A stretch of DNA of 64,000 bases from Geomonas oryzae. Its GTDB lineage: Bacteria > Desulfobacterota > Desulfuromonadia > Geobacterales > Geobacteraceae. The notes under the pieces were generated by a model. It searched no databases and was not told where the DNA came from. It was given only the letters and a program-made list of their open reading frames with translations. The stretch is taken from the NCBI RefSeq assembly GCF_004117875.1, contig NZ_RAHW01000007.1, forward strand, positions 186,001 through 250,000, given 5' to 3'. Shown one piece after another: positions 60,305 through 64,000 of the stretch. How positions within the stretch are numbered: position 1 is the first letter of the stretch; each line of letters begins with the position of its first letter. The translations under genes were made by a program, and so were the position numbers.

Positions 60305-61075
60305 CTACTTGATGTGGCAGGTCAGGCAGATCTGCGAGTCGAGGTTCGGCGAGAGCAGCAGGTAGTTCGTCGCGTTTGCCGCATCGACGTTTTTCTTGTT
60401 GTGCACGTCATGGCAGGTGGCACAAGTCATGATCTGCTTGCCCAGGCTGCCGGTGTAAAGACGATCCTTGATCTTGAGGGCGGTATTGCTGAGGTATGTC
60501 GCCTCTTTGTTTCGAATCCACTTGTCCTGGCCCGCATCCGATGGGGCAACGGTCGACGGGTCGCCTGTCACGGGGCCCGCGGCGACGCCGCCTTCACTCG
60601 CATCGAAGACGAAGCCGATCGGATGGTCGTTGCTGAGGGAGGAGGTCTGGGCGATGCCTGCCTGTCCCCAACCGTCTTTCGCGTTCAGGGTCACCGCGCC
60701 GGTTGTGGCATAGTGGGTATCGACGGCCACGGAACCGTCATGGCAACTCATACAAAGCTTGCTGGGCCCTTCCATCATGGTTGCAGCCGAAATGGTGGAG
60801 TCGATGGTGGCGGAGGCGTAAGGCTGATAGGTGGTAGTCGCAAGGGTGTGAGACCAGAGCGGCAAGTAATCGCCGGCCGTTGTCGAGGTGAGGGCATGGT
60901 GCGGCGTATGACAGAACGCGCATACCCGCCCCTGCGTATCAACGGTGACCCCTGCGTATTTATTCATGTCGTGGATGGAGCCCAGCACCCCTGACCCGGG
61001 CGTGGTGCCGGCGATTGCTATGCTCGAGGAAACTGCAACGATACCCAGTGCGGACAACATCATCTTCTTGTTCAT
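60305..61075 (-). CDS. Tetrahaem periplasmic c-type cytochrome
   Basis: 256 residues from ATG 61075 (GGAGA seven bases upstream). Signal peptide MLSALGIVAVSSSIAIA. Four CXXCH sites: CAFCHTPHHA (about 52), CMSCHDGS (about 108), CATCHDVHN (about 217) and CLTCHIK at the C-terminus. TPHHA with a distal histidine and the LCMSCHDGS pattern are typical of 'doubled CXXCH' cytochromes of Geobacter and its relatives. Likely a periplasmic electron carrier. It stands alone; its promoter would lie in the gap 61076-61607. Confidence 0.9.
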   Translation of the reverse strand: MNKKMMLSALGIVAVSSSIAIAGTTPGSGVLGSIHDMNKYAGVTVDTQGRVCAFCHTPHHALTSTTAGDYLPLWSHTLATTTYQPYASATIDSTISAATMMEGPSKLCMSCHDGSVAVDTHYATTGAVTLNAKDGWGQAGIAQTSSLSNDHPIGFVFDASEGGVAAGPVTGDPSTVAPSDAGQDKWIRNKEATYLSNTALKIKDRLYTGSLGKQIMTCATCHDVHNKKNVDAANATNYLLLSPNLDSQICLTCHIK

Positions 61076-61607
61076 GGTTTGCTCTCCTTTTTCATTGGAA
61101 TGATGAACATTTGATGCGGTTGCTACTACTGCCACCATCACACGCCTACAGCCTGCTCTTCCTCCTTTTCGTTCAGGGACGAAACCAAAGCCTGCAAAGG
61201 CCCGGACCGTGGTCGCCTTCCCGTGTTTTGGTTACTAATCGGAGGCTAATGGAAAACATTTAGTAAGATTTGAATTTTTTTCGTGATAAAACAGCACGTT
61301 ACACGCGCGCCCCGGTGTTTTGACTGAACGAACGCCCTCTCCTTACGCGCCCCCCTCTGGGCGCGGCGGCGGCAGAAAAGCCCGATGGAGCCGCCACCGC
61401 ATCAACTAAAAGACCGGCCGCCCGCCGTCCGGACACGCCGCCAAATGGCCGGATTTTTTTTTAGCCCCGCCCATAGCCGCCCGACTCGCGAAAAGGGTGC
61501 GCGTGACGGGTCTTCGAGGCCCGAAACTTCTTTGGTATACGCTGTTTAAACTGTTCTCCCACCGCCATTTATGCTAGATTACGCGGAAATCTCTCGGAAG
61601 GTCCGCC
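61076..61607. other. Gene-free region between divergent genes
   Basis: About 530 bases that must hold the promoters of the cytochrome gene (left) and the TMTC-like gene (right). An AT-rich stretch lies at 61255-61300. I see no gene, palindrome or named site. Confidence 0.35.
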
Positions 61608-63416
61608 ATGATCACCAAACCGTCATCCAGACCGGTGCTCCAACTCCTCATCATCGTGCTGGTCGGAGTATTCGCCTACTCCAACACCTTCCACGTCCCC
61701 TTCTTTCTGGATGACGAGACGTCCATTATCAGTAACGGCGTCATCAAGGATCTGCACCGCTTCCTGGGCGGCGAGGGATACGCCTACAATCCCCGCCGGT
61801 TCATAGGCTACCTGAGCGTGGCGCTTAACTACCGGTTGGGAGGGCTGGACGTCACCGGCTACCACATCTTCAACCTGGCGGTTCACCTCGTGACGGCCTG
61901 CCTGGTCTACGGGCTCACCGCCCTGACGCTGCGCACCCCCTTCTTCGCCGAGCGTGATCCCGATGCGGAGAAGACTGTTTCACCCCGGTCCCTCCTGCCG
62001 CTTTTCGCCGCCCTGCTCTTCGTAGCACATCCGCTGCAGACGCAGGCGGTGACCTACATCATCCAGAGGCTCGCTTCACTTGCCACCCTCTTCTTCGTCC
62101 TCTCCCTTTTTTGCTACGCGAAGGCGCGCCTGCTGCAGCAGGCGGGGGGGGGAACCCTGCGCTGGAAGCCGGTGCTGCTTCAGCTTTGCGCCCTGGCCGC
62201 CGCCGGGTGTGCCATGAAGACGAAGGAGATCGCCTTCACCCTCCCCTTCGTCGTCGTGCTCTACGAGTTCCTCTTCTTCAGGATGAGCGCCGTGAAGAGG
62301 CTCCTCTTCATAGCCCCGATGACCTTGATGGTGCTGGTGGTTCCGATAAGCCTCATCGGCTCCGGGCGCCCCATCGGGACCCTCATCGCCGACGTGAACA
62401 CCCTCACCAGGGTCGAAAGCAACATCTCCCGGCTGGACTACCTCTATACCCAGTTCGCCGTGATCACCACGTACCTGAGGCTTCTCTTTGTCCCGGTGCG
62501 CCAGAGCATCGACTACGACTTTCCGGTCTACCACTCCCTCGGCAACGTCCCGGTCGCGCTCTCCCTCCTGCTCCTTCTGGCGCTGCTGCTCCTCTCCCTT
62601 TACCTTTTGCGGCGCAGCTCGCACGGCGAGCCCCTGCTTAGGCTTATATCCTTCGGGATCCTCTGGTTCTTCATCACCCTCTCGGTCGAGTCGAGCATCA
62701 TCCCTATCGCCGACGTGATTTTCGAGCACCGCGTCTACCTCCCCTCGGTCGGCGCCTTCATCGCACTCGCAGCGCTTTTCTCGCTTCTGTCGCGACGGCT
62801 CCCGGCGAAGGCGACATGTGCCGTGCTCGGCATGGTGGTGCTCGCCCTTGCCGCCACCACCTACGCACGCAACGCGGTCTGGGGGAGCGAGCTGTCTTTC
62901 TGGTCCGATGCGGTCAGCAAGGCCCCCGGCAAGGGGCGCCCGCAGTACAACCTGGCCCTCGCCTTCGACAAGATGAACCGCACCGACGAGGCGCTCGTAC
63001 ACGCCATCGAGGCGGCACGGCTGGCTCCAGGCGAGCCATACGCTTACAACCTCATCGGGAGCATCATGGGAAGAACCGGCAGGGTCGAGCAGGCGGCGGC
63101 GGCCCTGACCGAGGCGATCAGGCTCGCGCCGCAGGTCGTCGCCCCTCACATCAACCTGGGGGACATGTACCGGATGTCCGGACTGACCGACCAGGCCCTG
63201 GAGCAGTACCAGATCGCTCTCAGGCTGGACCCGGCGAATCCGGACATCTACTACAAGATCGGCGTGGTCCAAGCGGGGATAAACGACCTGGACAAGGCGG
63301 TCATCTTCTTTCAGTGCGCGGCGAGCATCGCCCCGGGGCGCCCGGATTACCGCAGGGCCCTGGACGGGGCACGCTCCATGCTGGAGCGAAAACAGGCGAT
63401 GACCCGGAACCGCTGA
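61608..63416 (+). CDS. TMTC-like membrane protein with C-terminal TPRs
   Basis: 602 residues; a GGAAGG lies seven bases before the ATG. About 11 hydrophobic helices occupy the first 425 residues. VPFFLDDETSIISNG (about 30-44) contains the DD motif that sits in the first loop of GT-C enzymes, and GYHIFNLAVHLVTACLVYGL is typical of the TMTC/PMT-like group. The C-terminus has four or so tetratricopeptide repeats (about 443-590): AQYNLALAFDKMNRTDEAL, YAYNLIGSIMGRTGRVEQAA, HINLGDMYRMSGLTDQALEQ and YYKIGVVQAGINDLDKAVIF. Such proteins may transfer a lipid-linked sugar to exported proteins, with the TPRs binding the target. Likely pili or surface-protein glycosylation, but this is inference. Confidence 0.83.
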   Translation: MITKPSSRPVLQLLIIVLVGVFAYSNTFHVPFFLDDETSIISNGVIKDLHRFLGGEGYAYNPRRFIGYLSVALNYRLGGLDVTGYHIFNLAVHLVTACLVYGLTALTLRTPFFAERDPDAEKTVSPRSLLPLFAALLFVAHPLQTQAVTYIIQRLASLATLFFVLSLFCYAKARLLQQAGGGTLRWKPVLLQLCALAAAGCAMKTKEIAFTLPFVVVLYEFLFFRMSAVKRLLFIAPMTLMVLVVPISLIGSGRPIGTLIADVNTLTRVESNISRLDYLYTQFAVITTYLRLLFVPVRQSIDYDFPVYHSLGNVPVALSLLLLLALLLLSLYLLRRSSHGEPLLRLISFGILWFFITLSVESSIIPIADVIFEHRVYLPSVGAFIALAALFSLLSRRLPAKATCAVLGMVVLALAATTYARNAVWGSELSFWSDAVSKAPGKGRPQYNLALAFDKMNRTDEALVHAIEAARLAPGEPYAYNLIGSIMGRTGRVEQAAAALTEAIRLAPQVVAPHINLGDMYRMSGLTDQALEQYQIALRLDPANPDIYYKIGVVQAGINDLDKAVIFFQCAASIAPGRPDYRRALDGARSMLERKQAMTRNR

Positions 63417-63488
63417 CAGTTTCGGAGCGGCTGTATGGACAGCCGCCCATGTAACACCGGCAATATGAAATGAGTAAGGAGACAAGGT

Positions 63489-64000
63489 ATGAAAAAACGG
63501 ATGGTAGCAGCAGCGAGCATGTCAGTTGGCGTCATGGCACTTTTCCAGGCGGGATGCACCACGGTATCCAAGCCTGCGGCTAAACCGGCGGCAGACCCCG
63601 CCGCGGCCCAAAATGCGCCGCAGCCCGCCGATTACGAAGTGCGCGCGCTCTCCGGCAAGGTCGCGGAGAGCATGTACGTGGCCGGGTACACCTACCTCAA
63701 GGTGGAGAAGGACGGCAAGGCCACCTGGGCCGCGGTAAGCGGTGATCCGAAGGTGGAGGTGGGCAAGGAAGTTGAAGTCAAGAAGGGGATGGTGCTGAAG
63801 AACTTCACCAGCAAGTCGCTGAACCGCAAGTTCGACGAGATCATCTTCTCGGATGGGCTCGTGGCGCATGACCAGGCTCCTCCGATCTCCATGCAGGCGA
63901 TCGGCGGCAAGGTGGCCGAAACCATGGATGCCGGCGGGTACAGCTACGCGCGCCTCGAGAAGGACGGCAAGAGCGTCTGGGTTGCGCTGCCGATCATGCA
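63489..64000 (+). CDS. Lipoprotein with two NrfJ-like domains, 3' end outside the window
   Basis: Starts at ATG 63489 with GGAG seven bases upstream, 72 bases after the TMTC-like gene with no terminator between, so probably in the same transcript. Lipoprotein signal MKKRMVAAASMSVGVMALFQAGC. Then a first NrfJ-like domain (about 52-125): GKVAESMYVAGYTYLKVEKDG, KNFTSKSLNRKFDEIIFSDG. The second domain starts at about 138 (GGKVAETMDAGGYSYARLEK) and runs off the right edge. It is a paralogue of the protein at 10440 and shares the motif set (written here as GKV.E...YTY..EKDG). Confidence 0.78.
   Translation, partial: MKKRMVAAASMSVGVMALFQAGCTTVSKPAAKPAADPAAAQNAPQPADYEVRALSGKVAESMYVAGYTYLKVEKDGKATWAAVSGDPKVEVGKEVEVKKGMVLKNFTSKSLNRKFDEIIFSDGLVAHDQAPPISMQAIGGKVAETMDAGGYSYARLEKDGKSVWVALPIM

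Noticed and set aside
62076-63485. 469-residue minus-strand frame opposite the TMTC-like gene
   Set aside because: Highly charged, low-complexity product (EGEGEGDLLRL, EEEEQQRQKEQ) typical of an antisense shadow of a hydrophobic membrane protein.

Overview
The window looks like a piece of a Geobacteraceae chromosome (Geobacter / Geomonas / Citrifermentans type). The basis is a set of periplasmic or extracellular multihaem c-type cytochromes (3, 4 and 12 CXXCH motifs), an OFA-family carboxylate transporter, very large secreted Ig-like, NHL and collagen-like proteins, lipoproteins with NrfJ-like domains, and high-GC coding sequence with intergenic repeats. This is inference from gene content; there is no rRNA gene in the window. 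I saw no tRNA, rRNA, insertion sequence, integrase or CRISPR array.

Layout. 1-11 kb holds housekeeping and envelope genes: the start of a TadG-like protein, an OFA transporter, a Spy/CpxP-like periplasmic protein, two lipoproteins, a PAS-PAS histidine kinase, a GT4 glycosyltransferase, an OmpA-like porin and a trihaem cytochrome. 11.6-25.5 kb is almost entirely minus-strand secreted proteins. A four-gene operon (19189 to 11633) encodes three proteins with dockerin-like C-termini, two of them with cohesin-like N-terminal domains, followed by a lipoprotein. Upstream of it lie a 12-haem cytochrome with Ig-like domains, an Ig-like lipoprotein and an FN3/NHL lipoprotein. 25.7-28.3 kb has a DUF2304-like protein and two GT2 glycosyltransferases. 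29.1-37.6 kb has two giant secreted proteins: a duplicated beta-propeller-like protein and a collagen-like protein of 1573 residues.

37.9-52.8 kb is a plus-strand polysaccharide cluster of the ABC-transporter-dependent type: Wzm-like permease, Wzt-like ATPase with a C-terminal extension, a TupA-like ATP-grasp protein, one GT2, six GT4 or GT4-like glycosyltransferases and two WbsX-type proteins, many overlapping end to end. Its first genes are visibly more AT-rich than their surroundings, which suggests horizontal acquisition. Converging on it is a tight minus-strand operon, 57643 to 52762: AMP-forming acyl ligase, acyl carrier protein, MBOAT acyltransferase and an AlgX/AlgJ-like SGNH protein. 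This is the same set of four functions as the Gram-positive Dlt system and is the most interesting feature of the window. I infer that it activates an acyl group, carries it across the inner membrane and esterifies the polysaccharide made by the facing cluster.

58-64 kb has a Phd/RelE-type toxin-antitoxin pair with a clear promoter and operator, an FN3-like protein, a tetrahaem cytochrome, a TMTC-like membrane TPR protein and a truncated lipoprotein with NrfJ-like domains. Intergenic DNA here and elsewhere is rich in repeats: two adjacent minisatellites, a nested palindrome, a dispersed inverted-repeat family and a regular array with a period of about 20.5 bp.
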